Positions 18,213-28,314 are shown, counted from the first letter of the stretch. The stretch is 64,000 nt of DNA from Allopseudospirillum japonicum (GCF_900108915.1 NZ_FNYH01000001.1:62001-126000); one strand, 5' to 3'. Made by a program: numbers and translations. Notes: generated from the letters alone by a model not told the origin.

Positions 18213-18982
18213 TAGCTGGATCCTTTTTTGATCAGAAGGTGGGACGCAAGTAAGGCAAGTAGAGAAATGAGCAACATCAAGGTTGCCAAGGCATTCACTT
18301 CCGGTTTAAGACCAACGCGCACCATGGAGTAAATACGCAGGGGAAGTATCTCATAAGTGGGACCTGTTACAAAGGTACTCACAACCACATCATCCAAAGA
18401 CAAGGTAAAACCCAACAACCAACCTGCAGCAATCGCTGGTAAAATGATAGGTACTAACACATGGCGTGTCATTTGCCACTCATTACACCCTAGATCCTTC
18501 GCTGCTTCTAAAATCGCAGGATTAAAGTTACTCAGACGCGAATACACGGTAACGACAATAAAAGGAATACAAAAGGTAATATGTGATAATACTAAAGAAA
18601 TAAATCCAAGATGAATACCTAACAAAATAAACAGTGCTAGTAATGAAATTGCCATCACAATATCTGGTGACATCATAACAGTAAATAAAAGACCATTGAG
18701 TAACTTTTTGCCCCGAAAACGATAGCGATATAAGGCAATTGCAGTTAAGGTACCAACAATAGTTGCCCCTGTTGCCGCCACAATTGCCAGCAACAAAGAA
18801 TGTCCTGTCGCCTGCATCAGCAAGGTATTATTAAGCGCCGCCTCAAACCAGCGTAAACTCAAACCGCCCCAAGTATATAAACTACGCGAATCGTTAAAAG
18901 CATAGCCAATCAATACCAAAATAGGTAGATACAAAAACAAGTAAACTAGGGTCATATACCCACGTGTTAGCCAAGTTATCAT
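18212..18982 (-). CDS. potC: Spermidine/putrescine ABC transporter, permease PotC
   Basis: A 256-residue inner-membrane permease with about six membrane segments and the EAA loop that contacts the ATPase (EAAKDLGCNEWQMTRHVLVP). It starts MITWLTRGYM; ATG 18982 shares its A with the potB TGA (TGATG), indicating translational coupling. An upstream frame extension to 19090 overlaps potB and is rejected. PotC and PotB together form the polyamine channel. Confidence 0.94.
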   Translation of the reverse strand: MITWLTRGYMTLVYLFLYLPILVLIGYAFNDSRSLYTWGGLSLRWFEAALNNTLLMQATGHSLLLAIVAATGATIVGTLTAIALYRYRFRGKKLLNGLLFTVMMSPDIVMAISLLALFILLGIHLGFISLVLSHITFCIPFIVVTVYSRLSNFNPAILEAAKDLGCNEWQMTRHVLVPIILPAIAAGWLLGFTLSLDDVVVSTFVTGPTYEILPLRIYSMVRVGLKPEVNALATLMLLISLLALLASHLLIKKGSS

Positions 18983-19851
18983 CAAACATTTACCTGCTGT
19001 TTCATCAGTTTTATGCTGCGCCAATAAGCATATAAGAGAATCGCCATAGCACTGGTGAGGAAAATACTTGCCGTCGCACCAAAAGGCCAATCACGCGCAT
19101 CTAAAAATTGATTTTTAATTAAATTACCAATCAGTAGATGCTTAGCACCACCAAGAAGGTCGGCAATATAAAACATGCCCATAGCTGGCAAGAGCACTAA
19201 CAAGGAGCCAGCAATAATGCCTGGCATCGTTAAGGGGATGACTAAATGCCAAAATGTTTTTATTTTGCTTGCGCCTAAGTCTTGTGCCGCTTCAATGTAA
19301 TTATAATTCAACTGATCAAACACAGCATATAAAGGCAAAATCATAAAAGGCAAAAGTACATAAACTAAGCCTAAGATGACGGCACCTTCAGTGTATAGCA
19401 TACGCAAAGGGGTATCGATCAAACCCAAAGATAATAGGCTTTGATTTAACAGCCCCTTAGTTGCTAATAAAACCTTAAGTGCATACGTGCGTACTAGAGA
19501 ATTTGTCCAAAAAGGAATAATCACTAGTAGCATTAAAAAAGGCTTTACATGAGCGGGAAATCGACTAATTGCAAACGCAAAGGGATAACCAATGATCAAG
19601 CAAATCAAGGTGGTTATCACCGCCATCCATAAAGAGCTGATAAAAACTTGCAAATAAAGTGGATCAAATACCCGAATGTAATTGTCTAGGGTAAGCTGCC
19701 ATTCAATAAAATGACTGTCTCCACGGGTCATGACACTGGTGAAAATAATCATGACATTGGGTAATAGGACAAAAGTCAACATCCAGCCCCAAATAAGCAC
19801 TAGTACCCCAGTTTTAAAGGGGCTACGTGGACGTTGGAAAAAATGTAACAT
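18982..19851 (-). CDS. potB: Spermidine/putrescine ABC transporter, permease PotB
   Basis: A 289-residue inner-membrane protein with about six membrane segments. The EAA-type loop is clear (YIEAAQDLGASKIKTFWHLV). The N terminus FKTGVLVLIWGWMLTFVLLP is a typical first membrane segment. The ATG immediately follows the potA stop (TAAATG), so the two are translationally coupled. It forms the transport pore with PotC. Confidence 0.94.
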   Translation of the reverse strand: MLHFFQRPRSPFKTGVLVLIWGWMLTFVLLPNVMIIFTSVMTRGDSHFIEWQLTLDNYIRVFDPLYLQVFISSLWMAVITTLICLIIGYPFAFAISRFPAHVKPFLMLLVIIPFWTNSLVRTYALKVLLATKGLLNQSLLSLGLIDTPLRMLYTEGAVILGLVYVLLPFMILPLYAVFDQLNYNYIEAAQDLGASKIKTFWHLVIPLTMPGIIAGSLLVLLPAMGMFYIADLLGGAKHLLIGNLIKNQFLDARDWPFGATASIFLTSAMAILLYAYWRSIKLMKQQVNV

Positions 19852-21009
19852 TTACACTTCCTCCACTGCGGAAACCGCCACAGATGGAGAGACTTGTTCA
19901 TCAACAAGGATCACTTCCCAGTTGGCAACCCAGCTAACTAAAACAGATTCGCCTAAACGATAGTCAAAATCTGGGTCTTCTTCATCAAAAAACTCACTAA
20001 CTAATATTTGGCCACCTTGCTCCAAAGCAATCACAGTATCCAAGGTCATCCCTTTGTAATTACGTTCAATGACTTTACCACTGAGACAAGGTTGATCTGC
20101 CAAAGCTTGGCGATCTGCTGGCGCATAAAGCCGCATATCTTCTGGACGCAACAAGACCTTGACTTTTTGCCCTTCCGCAAGGTGAGCTAAATGGGTACGT
20201 GCTTTGATACACACATTTTGCTGGGCAAGTGTCAAGGTCCAGTGGTGATTATTTTTAGTTTGGATGACTGCATCAAATAAGTTTGTTTCTCCAACAAAAC
20301 GAGCAACAAATAAGGTTTTGGGATTTTCATAGACTTGGCGCGGTGTACCTATTTGTTCAATATGACCTTCACGCATCACGATCACACGATCTGACATCGA
20401 TAAGGCTTCTTCCTGATCATGTGTGACAAAAATAAAGGTAATTCCAAGCTGACGTTGTAAACGTTTGAGTTCATTTTGCATTTGCTTACGCAGCTTGTAA
20501 TCTAACGCGGATAAGGGCTCATCGAGTAATAAAAGGCGCGGACGTTTCACAGCAGCACGCGCAATTGCAACCCTTTGTTGTTGACCACCTGAAAGCTGAT
20601 GTGGCCGTCGGTGTGCAAGATTAGCTAATTGCACCATTTCTAATGCTTGTATGGCTCTTTCTTTCACTTCAGGTTCTGCAACTTTTTCCATACGTAACCC
20701 AAAAGCGACGTTATCAAACACGCTCATATGGGGAAACAGGGCATAACTTTGAAATACCGTATTCACATGCCGCAAATGCGCCGCTTGCTGGGTAATTTCC
20801 TCACCTGCAAGAATAATTTGCCCATGATTAGGACGCTCAAATCCTGCAATCAAACGTAAAATCGTAGTCTTACCGCAACCAGAAGGACCTAATAAAGTGA
20901 CAAATTCGCCGTCATAAATATCTAGATCCAGTGCCGCAAGTACAGTTTTATCATCATAACTTTTGCTAACATCTTTTAAGGAAACTAAGACCGAAGGAGG
21001 GTGCGTCAT
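19852..21009 (-). CDS. potA: Spermidine/putrescine ABC transporter, ATPase PotA
   Basis: A 385-residue cytoplasmic ATPase that powers polyamine import. Walker A (GPSGCGKTT), Q-loop ([11 protein letters not shown]), signature ([14 protein letters not shown]), Walker B ([12 protein letters not shown]) and H-loop (VTHDQEEA) are intact. A C-terminal TOBE-type domain (about 275-365, [12 protein letters not shown]) fits the PotA/MalK class. AGGAG lies about 12 bases before the ATG. It is first in potABCD. A perfect CRP-like palindrome lies 34 bases upstream of the start codon. Confidence 0.95.
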   Translation of the reverse strand: MTHPPSVLVSLKDVSKSYDDKTVLAALDLDIYDGEFVTLLGPSGCGKTTILRLIAGFERPNHGQIILAGEEITQQAAHLRHVNTVFQSYALFPHMSVFDNVAFGLRMEKVAEPEVKERAIQALEMVQLANLAHRRPHQLSGGQQQRVAIARAAVKRPRLLLLDEPLSALDYKLRKQMQNELKRLQRQLGITFIFVTHDQEEALSMSDRVIVMREGHIEQIGTPRQVYENPKTLFVARFVGETNLFDAVIQTKNNHHWTLTLAQQNVCIKARTHLAHLAEGQKVKVLLRPEDMRLYAPADRQALADQPCLSGKVIERNYKGMTLDTVIALEQGGQILVSEFFDEEDPDFDYRLGESVLVSWVANWEVILVDEQVSPSVAVSAVEEV

Positions 21010-21357
21010 AATTAATTTAGGCTCCTATATGGATCAAAGAGGTGTGAATCACATCACAGAGTGTATACCCTAGCCCATGACAGCTTCACTGCGATTTTTC
21101 CTGTGAGTTGAAGCAAAAACCCTTGCAGATCCGCATCTGTTAGTCTTTCTTGCTACCAATCCAGCTACTTTTCTAGGTATTTGGCTGCGGGGGCGCTATT
21201 GTACAAGACTTGGCTCAAAATGCAGCTATAAGATGTCACCGACATTTACAAACCTCACAAGCAAAGTACTTCTTTATTTTGTCACCTTATGTAGGCACAA
21301 AATAGGCTATATTGAGCCAATATTTTCATTAATACGCATCCAGGATGCTGACCACTT
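21010..21357. other. 348-bp divergent intergenic region between potA and the DUF155 gene
   Basis: No reading frame with coding features was found. It contains the CRP-like site at 21043-21058 near potA and otherwise unassigned sequence. Promoters for both flanking genes must lie here, but I cannot place them reliably; CTATATT near 21310 is one possible -10 for the plus-strand gene. Confidence 0.5.
21043..21058. promoter_or_regulatory. Putative CRP/Vfr-type binding site upstream of potA
   Basis: A perfect TGTGA-N6-TCACA core (TGTGA at 21043-21047, TCACA at 21054-21058), the core of the CRP consensus. It lies 34 bases before the potA start. The outer flanks do not match the fuller consensus. 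No crp gene is in the window. Confidence 0.45.
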
Positions 21358-22149
21358 ATGACGCTCAATCAGGTTATTAGCCTTAACTTGGCTAAACATT
21401 TTGACTTCGAAACCCTCAAAGTTCAATTTATCGAAGCCCACAGAGGGTCCTTATATAAAGATGCACTTTATTTGGATCGCCCCCAAGGCAAAGCTTTTGT
21501 CTTTCCCTTCGGTGTTTTGGTCGCTTGGGGACTAAATCACGAAGATTTACAGTATTTGCAAGCTCAGCTTATCGAACACAGTACACAAACCCATCCCCAA
21601 GCTTTTCATGAGCAGTACCCTTATGAGATAGGTGCTGAACGTCAGGGCTTTTCTAATGATCGTTTAAAATTGATCCAAGGTGATACGCATGAAATGCTTG
21701 CTTTGTCTCATGCGCTAGCACAATCAGCCAAGCTATTAGAATTTGAAGAAGCCGCATTACAAACTATCAATAGTACAGTACACATTCCCGAAACCATTGC
21801 GCGAACAGGCTCCAGCAGGCTCAAGCGTAAGGAAACAGCTCAATTGCGCGGTAAACTATTTCTTGCCAAAAGTGAGATTATCCTGCGTTATGACCTACTC
21901 GATGCACCAGAGTTTTTTTGGGAATATCCAGAGCTAGAACCTAGCTATGTGTTGGCGGCAGGTTATTTAGAACTTAAACCACGTGTGGATCTACTCAACC
22001 GCAAATTAGAGACAATTCATGAGCTATTAGAAATGCTAGCAGATGAACAAAAACACCAACATTCTTCTTTGCTGGAATGGATCATTATTTGGTTGATTGC
22101 TATAGAAATTATCATCTTTTTCACGCATGATATTTTCAAATGGTTTTAA
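21358..22149 (+). CDS. RMD1/YagE family (DUF155) protein
   Basis: A 263-residue protein with the layout of the DUF155/RMD1 family: an N-terminal alpha/beta region containing GKAFVFPFGVLVAWG, a central helical region (LALSHALAQSAKLLEFEE), a late segment (LDAPEFFWEYPELEPSY) and a C-terminal membrane anchor (about 240-260, EWIIIWLIAIEIIIFF). Related fungal proteins are mitochondrial; the bacterial role is unknown. The ribosome binding site is weak. It is followed 28 bases later by the reductase gene on the same strand. Confidence 0.8.
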   Translation: MTLNQVISLNLAKHFDFETLKVQFIEAHRGSLYKDALYLDRPQGKAFVFPFGVLVAWGLNHEDLQYLQAQLIEHSTQTHPQAFHEQYPYEIGAERQGFSNDRLKLIQGDTHEMLALSHALAQSAKLLEFEEAALQTINSTVHIPETIARTGSSRLKRKETAQLRGKLFLAKSEIILRYDLLDAPEFFWEYPELEPSYVLAAGYLELKPRVDLLNRKLETIHELLEMLADEQKHQHSSLLEWIIIWLIAIEIIIFFTHDIFKWF

Positions 22150-22177
22150 CCCACTTAAACCGATAAGGAAAGCGAGT

Positions 22178-23050
22178 ATGTCTCAGGTAGGTTTTATTGG
22201 TGCAGGTCTCATGGGGATACCTATGATGCAGGCTTTATTAGATGCTGGCCATCAAGTTTATGGCTGGAACCGTACGCTAGATAAATTAGCCTCTCTCACT
22301 GAACATCCTCGCTTTGTCACTTGCACCCACCTAGATCAAGTTGCTGCAAGTTGCGACACTATTTTGATATGCATCGCAGACACTCAAGCAGTGAAAGACG
22401 TTATCTATGCACCCAAGGGCTTGGCCAAGGATTTAAAGTCAGGGCATTTACTCATCGATCTCTCATCCATTGATCCACAAAGTACCCGTGAGCTAAGCGC
22501 TTACGTCCAAACGCGGGGTGCAACCTGGGTTGATGCACCAGTATCCGGTGGCGTTCAAGGTGCGCAGCAAAAACGCCTCGCGATTATGTGTGGTGGTGAT
22601 GCACAAGATGTGGCCCGCGCACAAACTTATCTACAAAGCTTTGCGCGCCAAATTACACATATGGGAGCTGTAGGCTGTGGACAAATCACTAAAATTTGTA
22701 ATCAAATGCTCGTTTGCACCAATGCCTTGGTCATTGCTGAGATGATGTCATTAGCACAAAGCTGCCATGTTGAAGTTGATAAAATCCCCCAAGCCTTAGC
22801 AGGCGGTTTTGCGGACTCTTTACCTTTGCAAATCCTTGCCCCACAAATGGCGCAGGAAGTCTTTGAACCTGCTAAATGGCACGTACGTACCTTATTAAAA
22901 GATTTGGATAATGCCGTTGATCTTGCAACCCATGAGCAAAGTGCCGCCCCGATTACCGGTCTGGCTGCACAATTGATGCGCTTACATGCAGGTAATGGTT
23001 TTGCTGATACGGATCCAGCGACCTTAATTCAACTCTATAAACAACTCTAA
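22178..23050 (+). CDS. 3-hydroxyisobutyrate dehydrogenase-family reductase, probably tartronate semialdehyde reductase
   Basis: A 290-residue NAD(P)-dependent enzyme. The N-terminal dinucleotide fold is clear (VGFIGAGLMGIPM), followed by the family signature DAPVSGGVQGAQ and the catalytic-lysine region CGQITKICNQML. The family includes GlxR/GarR (tartronate semialdehyde to glycerate), 3-hydroxyisobutyrate dehydrogenase and related enzymes. The adjoining hydroxypyruvate isomerase gene favours tartronate semialdehyde as substrate, but this is inference from context. ATG 22178 has an AAGGAA site; an extension to 22127 would overlap the previous gene. Confidence 0.87.
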   Translation: MSQVGFIGAGLMGIPMMQALLDAGHQVYGWNRTLDKLASLTEHPRFVTCTHLDQVAASCDTILICIADTQAVKDVIYAPKGLAKDLKSGHLLIDLSSIDPQSTRELSAYVQTRGATWVDAPVSGGVQGAQQKRLAIMCGGDAQDVARAQTYLQSFARQITHMGAVGCGQITKICNQMLVCTNALVIAEMMSLAQSCHVEVDKIPQALAGGFADSLPLQILAPQMAQEVFEPAKWHVRTLLKDLDNAVDLATHEQSAAPITGLAAQLMRLHAGNGFADTDPATLIQLYKQL

Positions 23051-23067
23051 ATGTCTACATCGCTTTT

Positions 23068-23874
23068 ATGTCTAATATCGCCGCCAATATCAGTTTACTT
23101 TTTACAGAAATTCAGCAAGCCCCAGCACGAATCTTCGCCGCCCAAGCTGCAGGGTTTGATGGTTTTGAAGTGCAATTTCCTTATACCTCCCCCTTAGAAA
23201 CTTGGCAGCATGCCCTTGATGCATGCCCTTTACCTTTAGCTTTGATCAATGTACCTGCCGGAGATTTACTAACCGGTGGTTTAGGCTTAGCGTGCGTGCC
23301 ACAAAAACGCCCCGAGTTTCGCCAAGCTTTAATTGAACTTAAAACTTACGCCACCACCCTCAAACCCCAAGGGATTAACCTACTTGCTGGATGTGCACCA
23401 GCAGAAAACAGAAAACAAGCGTATGCCTGTTTAGCCGATAACATTTTACGCACTCTAGAAGTGAGCTCACAGCTCGATATTCCCTTGTATATGGAGCCGA
23501 TCAACAACCTAGACATGCCAGATTTCTTACTCAACACCCCAGAAGAGGTTGCCGATGTATTAGCACTGGCACAAGTGGGTGAACAGGACGTTGGCCTGCA
23601 ATACGATTTATACCATATGGCACGTATGCAGCGTCATCTTTGCCAAGATCTCAAAGACTTACAAACTTGGATTAAGCACATTCAGTTTGCAGATTTACCC
23701 AACCGTCAGCAACCCAGCATTTACCCACAAGCTGAACACCTCGATTTTTCTCTTTGCTGTGCTCAATTGAAACAACAAGGATATTTAGGTTGGCTGGCGG
23801 CAGAATACCACCCAAGTGTAGAGCAAACCCAAAACTCACTTGATTGGCTGCCATATTTTCGTAAGTCTCTCTAA
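23068..23874 (+). CDS. hyi: Hydroxypyruvate isomerase family protein
   Basis: A 268-residue TIM-barrel protein of the xylose-isomerase-like superfamily. Signatures fitting Hyi include AAQAAGFDGFEVQFPY, YMEPINNLDMPDF, LQYDLYHMARMQ, HIQFADLPNRQQP and WLAAEYHP; these hold metal-binding acidic and histidine residues. Hyi interconverts hydroxypyruvate and tartronate semialdehyde. The gene begins 17 bases after the reductase gene, so they are probably co-transcribed. No glyoxylate carboligase (gcl) is present nearby. The last bases overlap the convergent gene by 4 bases. Confidence 0.85.
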   Translation: MSNIAANISLLFTEIQQAPARIFAAQAAGFDGFEVQFPYTSPLETWQHALDACPLPLALINVPAGDLLTGGLGLACVPQKRPEFRQALIELKTYATTLKPQGINLLAGCAPAENRKQAYACLADNILRTLEVSSQLDIPLYMEPINNLDMPDFLLNTPEEVADVLALAQVGEQDVGLQYDLYHMARMQRHLCQDLKDLQTWIKHIQFADLPNRQQPSIYPQAEHLDFSLCCAQLKQQGYLGWLAAEYHPSVEQTQNSLDWLPYFRKSL

Positions 23875-25784
23875 AAACGATCTGCAACTTGGCGTGCACG
23901 CAATAAAGAAAGATACCAATCACGCTTCACAGCGGCGGCCGCCGGTGGGCGTGATGACAAGAAGCTAACCAAGGATTGTTGACTACTTGATTTTGCATAA
24001 TTGGCCAATAACTGCAAGGTAGCAGGACGTGCACCATAGGTTTCCTGCAAAAAGTTTTGTGCTTTTTCAGTCAGTTCAACCCGATAGTGTTTCACCAAAG
24101 CCACTGCTAAACGCTCTGCGGCTCGACTCAAGTCTTGTTCTACTTCCTTTACCATGGCATTCACAAGAGCTGCCTTTGTTGCCACACTCATCCCCGGCTC
24201 TAAGTGACCAAAGTAAGCGGCATTCGCTGTATTGAGAGCACGTTGGATTTCTGGACGACTTAAGTGAATATAAGGCTCTAGAATTAACGCAATATCCACG
24301 GCTAATTGCTTCGCCATTTCAATGCTAAAGTGACGTCTTTTACCAGATTCACGCACAAAAAAGCGTCTTTCTTGCTGTTCTAACTCTAATCCCGCCTCTT
24401 CTAACCAGCGTGCTAAAGCCTGGCATACTTGAATCTTTTCCTGATCATCCAAATTAATTTGTTTTTCAATAATGCGCAAACCCAAGCGCCCAGGCCCTAA
24501 TTTTAGCCGTGTTGTTGCATCTTTATGTCGTGATGCAATCGCATCCCATTCCTGCGCCGCTTTTAATAAACGCGCATGATCACGACCGATTTCTTGATAA
24601 GCTTGACGCAAGGCTTTATATAAACGAATCGCGGTACCTAACTGATCTGCTTCTTGGCGTAATTCAGCTAGTTTTTCAGTTTTCCCAATACGCACTGCAG
24701 TACACAAATTTAGAATATGCTGCCCTAGACGATCCATCGCTTGCATAGAAGCCTCTAGTAAGCGTTCAGATTGATAACCGCTTAAACTTTCGTCTGGATA
24801 ATACTGGGTGTTTTCTAATAAAAAAGTTGCTAAAACTTTCAGACGGCTAGACCCAGTGGCACGGGCAATACGATAATGTGCTCGAGCAGTTTCTAACTCA
24901 TCTAGCGCATGAGCTAATTTCCAACGCCCACGGTAATTAAAAATGAGCATAGGAATTTTACGCCCATTAATTAATTCTAAGGCGAGAATAAGCATTTCTT
25001 CTACATCCGGCAAGGTCATTAACAGCTCATTATCTTCTTCACTCGCTGCTAAAATACGTTCAATAAAACCATCATCGCGTACAACACCCTTCTTTAAATT
25101 AGGCGCTCGCCCTTGAAATCTTTCTCTTAATAAAGCCGCACCTTCTGGGGATGCTTCGTTTAATTCGGTTAAAACTTTTTCTACTTGATCTAGATATTCT
25201 GCATGTAAATCTTTAATACGCGAAAAAAGACCTACGCGCCGATAACTATCAATACGGGTCAGTAAGCGCGCCAACTCGAGGTCACTAGTTAACTCAAAAA
25301 CCGCAAGTTCTAAACTTTCAGGGCTTAAATCAATTTTGCGTAGAAGTTGTAAAGCTGCCTCACGTTTGCGCACTTCCTCCTCTTCATAAGTGGCCACGAT
25401 CATATCACGCACAGCTAGAATCAGGTCAGGCAAAGCATTCATCACTTGAGCAACATCTTGTTGTGCTTTTTCACGTGTCCGGCCTTGGGTCATGTTATAA
25501 ACAATCTTAGCGCCTATCCCTATCACCCCAGTAATAACGGTATAACCAACAAAATAAATGAGGGTTTGGCTACTCGGTGGCTTGCCATGGCCTAAAAAGT
25601 AACCACCATAAGCACTTAGCAAAGTGACAGGGCCTGCAGTCCATAATAATTGCAATAGAGTAATGCTCCAAGGCAAGGTCGTGACTGCTTCACTAATCCG
25701 CTGAATATGAGCATTACCTTCACGTTCTAAAGAGACTCTTTGTTCACGGCGGGTTACCTGTAACTTACTTTGAAACCAAGCCAC
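23871..25784 (-). CDS. Large membrane-anchored coiled helical protein of unknown function
   Basis: A 637-residue protein that I do not recognise. Two membrane segments lie near residues 40-66 and 75-95 (LLQLLWTAGPVTLLSAYGGY and LIYFVGYTVITGVIGIGAKI). The remaining 540 residues are predicted from composition to be almost wholly helical and charged, with many EL/AR-rich heptad-like stretches (for example REAALQLLRKIDLSPESLELA) and no cysteine-rich or nucleotide-binding motif. The layout suggests a large cytoplasmic helical domain tethered to the inner membrane. It is monocistronic as far as visible, converging with hyi (4-base overlap) and diverging from gph. Confidence 0.75.
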   Translation of the reverse strand: MAWFQSKLQVTRREQRVSLEREGNAHIQRISEAVTTLPWSITLLQLLWTAGPVTLLSAYGGYFLGHGKPPSSQTLIYFVGYTVITGVIGIGAKIVYNMTQGRTREKAQQDVAQVMNALPDLILAVRDMIVATYEEEEVRKREAALQLLRKIDLSPESLELAVFELTSDLELARLLTRIDSYRRVGLFSRIKDLHAEYLDQVEKVLTELNEASPEGAALLRERFQGRAPNLKKGVVRDDGFIERILAASEEDNELLMTLPDVEEMLILALELINGRKIPMLIFNYRGRWKLAHALDELETARAHYRIARATGSSRLKVLATFLLENTQYYPDESLSGYQSERLLEASMQAMDRLGQHILNLCTAVRIGKTEKLAELRQEADQLGTAIRLYKALRQAYQEIGRDHARLLKAAQEWDAIASRHKDATTRLKLGPGRLGLRIIEKQINLDDQEKIQVCQALARWLEEAGLELEQQERRFFVRESGKRRHFSIEMAKQLAVDIALILEPYIHLSRPEIQRALNTANAAYFGHLEPGMSVATKAALVNAMVKEVEQDLSRAAERLAVALVKHYRVELTEKAQNFLQETYGARPATLQLLANYAKSSSQQSLVSFLSSRPPAAAAVKRDWYLSLLRARQVADRF

Positions 25785-25910
25785 ACTGCTTCTCCTTTTG
25801 CGCAGATTGATGGTGATTCACACTTTATTAAACTCGGCAGTATAGTATTTTTTGTTGATATCCCTTAGCCTATTTTTATTTTCAATCTACAAATTGAGGT
25901 ATTCGTAGGT

Positions 25911-26672
25911 ATGTGCACTAAACAACAACATCCTGCTTGGCAAGGAATTCATCCCTCAACTTCTGGCGTACTTTTTGATTTAGACGGTACCTTAATTGAT
26001 TCTGCTCTTGATTTGGCAACGGCTGTCAATCACATGCGTGCCACTTTTGATTTGCCTGCAGTAGAGGTTGCGCAAGTACGTCTTTGGGTAGGTGAGGGTG
26101 CTTGGATCTTAGTACAGCGTGCTTTGCAAGATCTCTATTTGCATCAGCTAGACAACCTCTTAAATTCCCAAGTTTGGGATACCAACAAGCTTGCACAAGG
26201 GGAATATCTTCTCCCGCGTGACGATGCTCGGATTCAAACGGGTTATCAAGCCTTTATCCAAGCCTATCAAGAAACTAAAGGTAAACATGTGCGCCTTTAT
26301 CCAGGAGCACAAGCCTTACTGCAACAACTATACAAGCTCGATATCAAACTTGCACTTGTCACCAATAAGCCAGAACGTTTTCTTGCTTCTTTGTTGGCGC
26401 AAGCCCAGATAGATACTTATTTTACTTGCGTGCTTGGTGGGGATACTTTGGCACAAGGCAAACCTCATCCTTTACCCTTGTTGACTGCTTGTGAACGCTT
26501 ACAGGTTGAACCGCAAAAAAGCTTGATGATTGGTGATTCACGCCAAGATATTTTAGCGGCACGTGCAGCTAGTATCACCTGTGTTGCTGTTACTTATGGC
26601 TATCATCAAAATCAAGACTTGCGTGCCTTGGGTGCGGATTATCTGGTTGATTCATTAACTCAGCTATTATAA
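25911..26672 (+). CDS. gph: Phosphoglycolate phosphatase (HAD family)
   Basis: A 253-residue HAD-superfamily phosphatase. Motif I is FDLDGTLIDSALDL, motif II lies at ALVTNKP, the conserved lysine region is LGGDTLAQGKPHP, and motif IV is MIGDSRQDILAARAA. This matches Gph, which removes phosphate from 2-phosphoglycolate formed during DNA repair or metabolism. The gene lies 60 bases upstream of trpE on the same strand, an arrangement common in gammaproteobacteria. GAGG lies about 11 bases before the ATG. Confidence 0.9.
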   Translation: MCTKQQHPAWQGIHPSTSGVLFDLDGTLIDSALDLATAVNHMRATFDLPAVEVAQVRLWVGEGAWILVQRALQDLYLHQLDNLLNSQVWDTNKLAQGEYLLPRDDARIQTGYQAFIQAYQETKGKHVRLYPGAQALLQQLYKLDIKLALVTNKPERFLASLLAQAQIDTYFTCVLGGDTLAQGKPHPLPLLTACERLQVEPQKSLMIGDSRQDILAARAASITCVAVTYGYHQNQDLRALGADYLVDSLTQLL

Positions 26673-26732
26673 GTTGCTCATGCCTATGTTGGTATGCCAC
26701 AGGCTTCTTTCGATTATTAAAAGGAACTCATC

Positions 26733-28259
26733 ATGACCCCTGCAGACTTCACCGCCTTAACTGAAGCCGGTTATAACCGTATTCCTCTAATGCGTGAGGT
26801 ACTCGCTGACTTGGATACGCCTTTATCGACCTATCTCAAGCTAGCAGATGCGCCTTGGAGCTATTTATTAGAATCTGTACAAGGTGGCGAAAAGTGGGGG
26901 CGTTATTCCATTATCGGTTTGCCAGCACAAGGACGTTTGCAAGTCCGCCAACACCAGATAAGTTATTGGAATCATCAAGGCTGCCAACCCGAGTTAGTGT
27001 TTCAGCATCATGCACAAGACCCGCTTGCTGAGGTGGAAAAATTTCTTGCACAATTTAAAGTGCCTGATCTACCTAACTTACCGCGTTTTAATGGCGGGTT
27101 GGTCGGTTATTTTGGTTATGATATTGTCCGCTATATCGAACCCCGCTTGGCGAAGATACCAAGCCAAGCGGCAGATCCTTTAGCCGTCCCTGATATTTTG
27201 TTATTAGTCTCCACAGATGTTGTCGTTTTCGATAATTTATCAGGTAAGCTCTTTTTATTAACTCACCTAGATCCCAGCCTGTATGAAGATGCCGAACAAG
27301 CCTTACAAGCTGGTTACATCCACTTAGAACGCTTAGAATTACAATTGCGCAGTGCCACTTTAAATACTATCAGCCCAGGCACAGGACGCACCCAAGTGGA
27401 AGAAAATGAATTTAAATCTGGCTTTACGCAAGCCGGTTTTTTAGATGCGGTTGCGCAAATCAAAGAATATATCCTTGCCGGTGATATTATGCAGTGCGTG
27501 CCTTCACAGCGTATGTCAATCCCGTATCAAGCACAGCCTTTAGACTTGTATCGTGCGTTGCGCTGCCTCAATCCGTCTCCCTACATGTTTTATTTCAATC
27601 TAGAAGATTTTTACATTGTGGGTTCATCCCCAGAAATTCTCGCTCGGGTTGAGGAGGGGGAAGTCACGGTTCGTCCAATTGCAGGAACACGCAAGCGCGG
27701 ACAAACGCCAGAAGAAGATGCCGCATTAGAAGCAGATTTACTTGCAGATCCTAAGGAAATTGCAGAGCACCTCATGCTAATTGACTTAGGCCGCAATGAC
27801 GTAGGACGCGTTGCCGAAACCGCAAGTGTCCAAGTAACCGACCAAATGGTGGTTGAGAAATATTCACACGTGATGCACATTGTTTCTAATGTCACCGGAC
27901 GTTTACAAAAAAACAAAACTCCCTTAGATGTGCTGCGAGCCACCTTCCCCGCAGGCACTTTATCAGGTGCTCCCAAAATCCGTGCTATGGAAATTTTAGC
28001 CGAGCTTGAGCCGGTAAAACGAGGCGTTTATGGTGGTGCTGTGGGTTATCTCAGCTGGAATGGCAATATGGATACCGCAATTGCTATTCGTACTGCAGTG
28101 ATTAAAGATCGCACTTTACATATCCAAGCAGGTGCAGGTATCGTCGCTGACTCAGTCCCCCAACTTGAATGGGAAGAAACCCTTAACAAAGGACGTGCCA
28201 TCTTTAAAGCCGTCGCCATGGCCGAGCAAGGTTTAGATAACCTCACTCAGCAGGGCTAA
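26733..28259 (+). CDS. trpE: Anthranilate synthase component I
   Basis: A 508-residue chorismate-using enzyme of tryptophan synthesis. The N-terminal feedback site motif is present ([17 protein letters not shown]), with catalytic-domain motifs [40 protein letters not shown] and [11 protein letters not shown]. The glutamine amidotransferase partner TrpG is not in the window. AAAGGA precedes the ATG. The gap from gph is only 60 bases, too short for a leader peptide with classical attenuation, and I saw no terminator there. Confidence 0.96.
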   Translation: MTPADFTALTEAGYNRIPLMREVLADLDTPLSTYLKLADAPWSYLLESVQGGEKWGRYSIIGLPAQGRLQVRQHQISYWNHQGCQPELVFQHHAQDPLAEVEKFLAQFKVPDLPNLPRFNGGLVGYFGYDIVRYIEPRLAKIPSQAADPLAVPDILLLVSTDVVVFDNLSGKLFLLTHLDPSLYEDAEQALQAGYIHLERLELQLRSATLNTISPGTGRTQVEENEFKSGFTQAGFLDAVAQIKEYILAGDIMQCVPSQRMSIPYQAQPLDLYRALRCLNPSPYMFYFNLEDFYIVGSSPEILARVEEGEVTVRPIAGTRKRGQTPEEDAALEADLLADPKEIAEHLMLIDLGRNDVGRVAETASVQVTDQMVVEKYSHVMHIVSNVTGRLQKNKTPLDVLRATFPAGTLSGAPKIRAMEILAELEPVKRGVYGGAVGYLSWNGNMDTAIAIRTAVIKDRTLHIQAGAGIVADSVPQLEWEETLNKGRAIFKAVAMAEQGLDNLTQQG

Positions 28260-28292
28260 CTTGGCTTTTTTCTTATATTAGCGGATGACAAA

Positions 28293-28314
28293 GTGAGCTC
28301 TTATCCGAGCTCAC
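28293..28314 (+). promoter_or_regulatory. Perfect inverted repeat abutting the ribosome binding site of the TauE gene
   Basis: GTGAGCTC (28293-28300) and GAGCTCAC (28307-28314) form a perfect 8-bp stem with a 6-nt loop. The Shine-Dalgarno AGGTGG follows without a gap. There is no T-run, so it is not a standard terminator for trpE. It could be an operator or a translation-modulating or mRNA-stabilising hairpin. Confidence 0.4.

Noticed and set aside
18983-19090. Longer N terminus for PotC
   Set aside because: It overlaps potB deeply; the TGATG coupling and family N terminus support ATG 18982.
26673-26732. Trp leader peptide or attenuator before trpE
   Set aside because: Only 60 bases separate gph from trpE; no Trp-rich short frame or terminator is visible.
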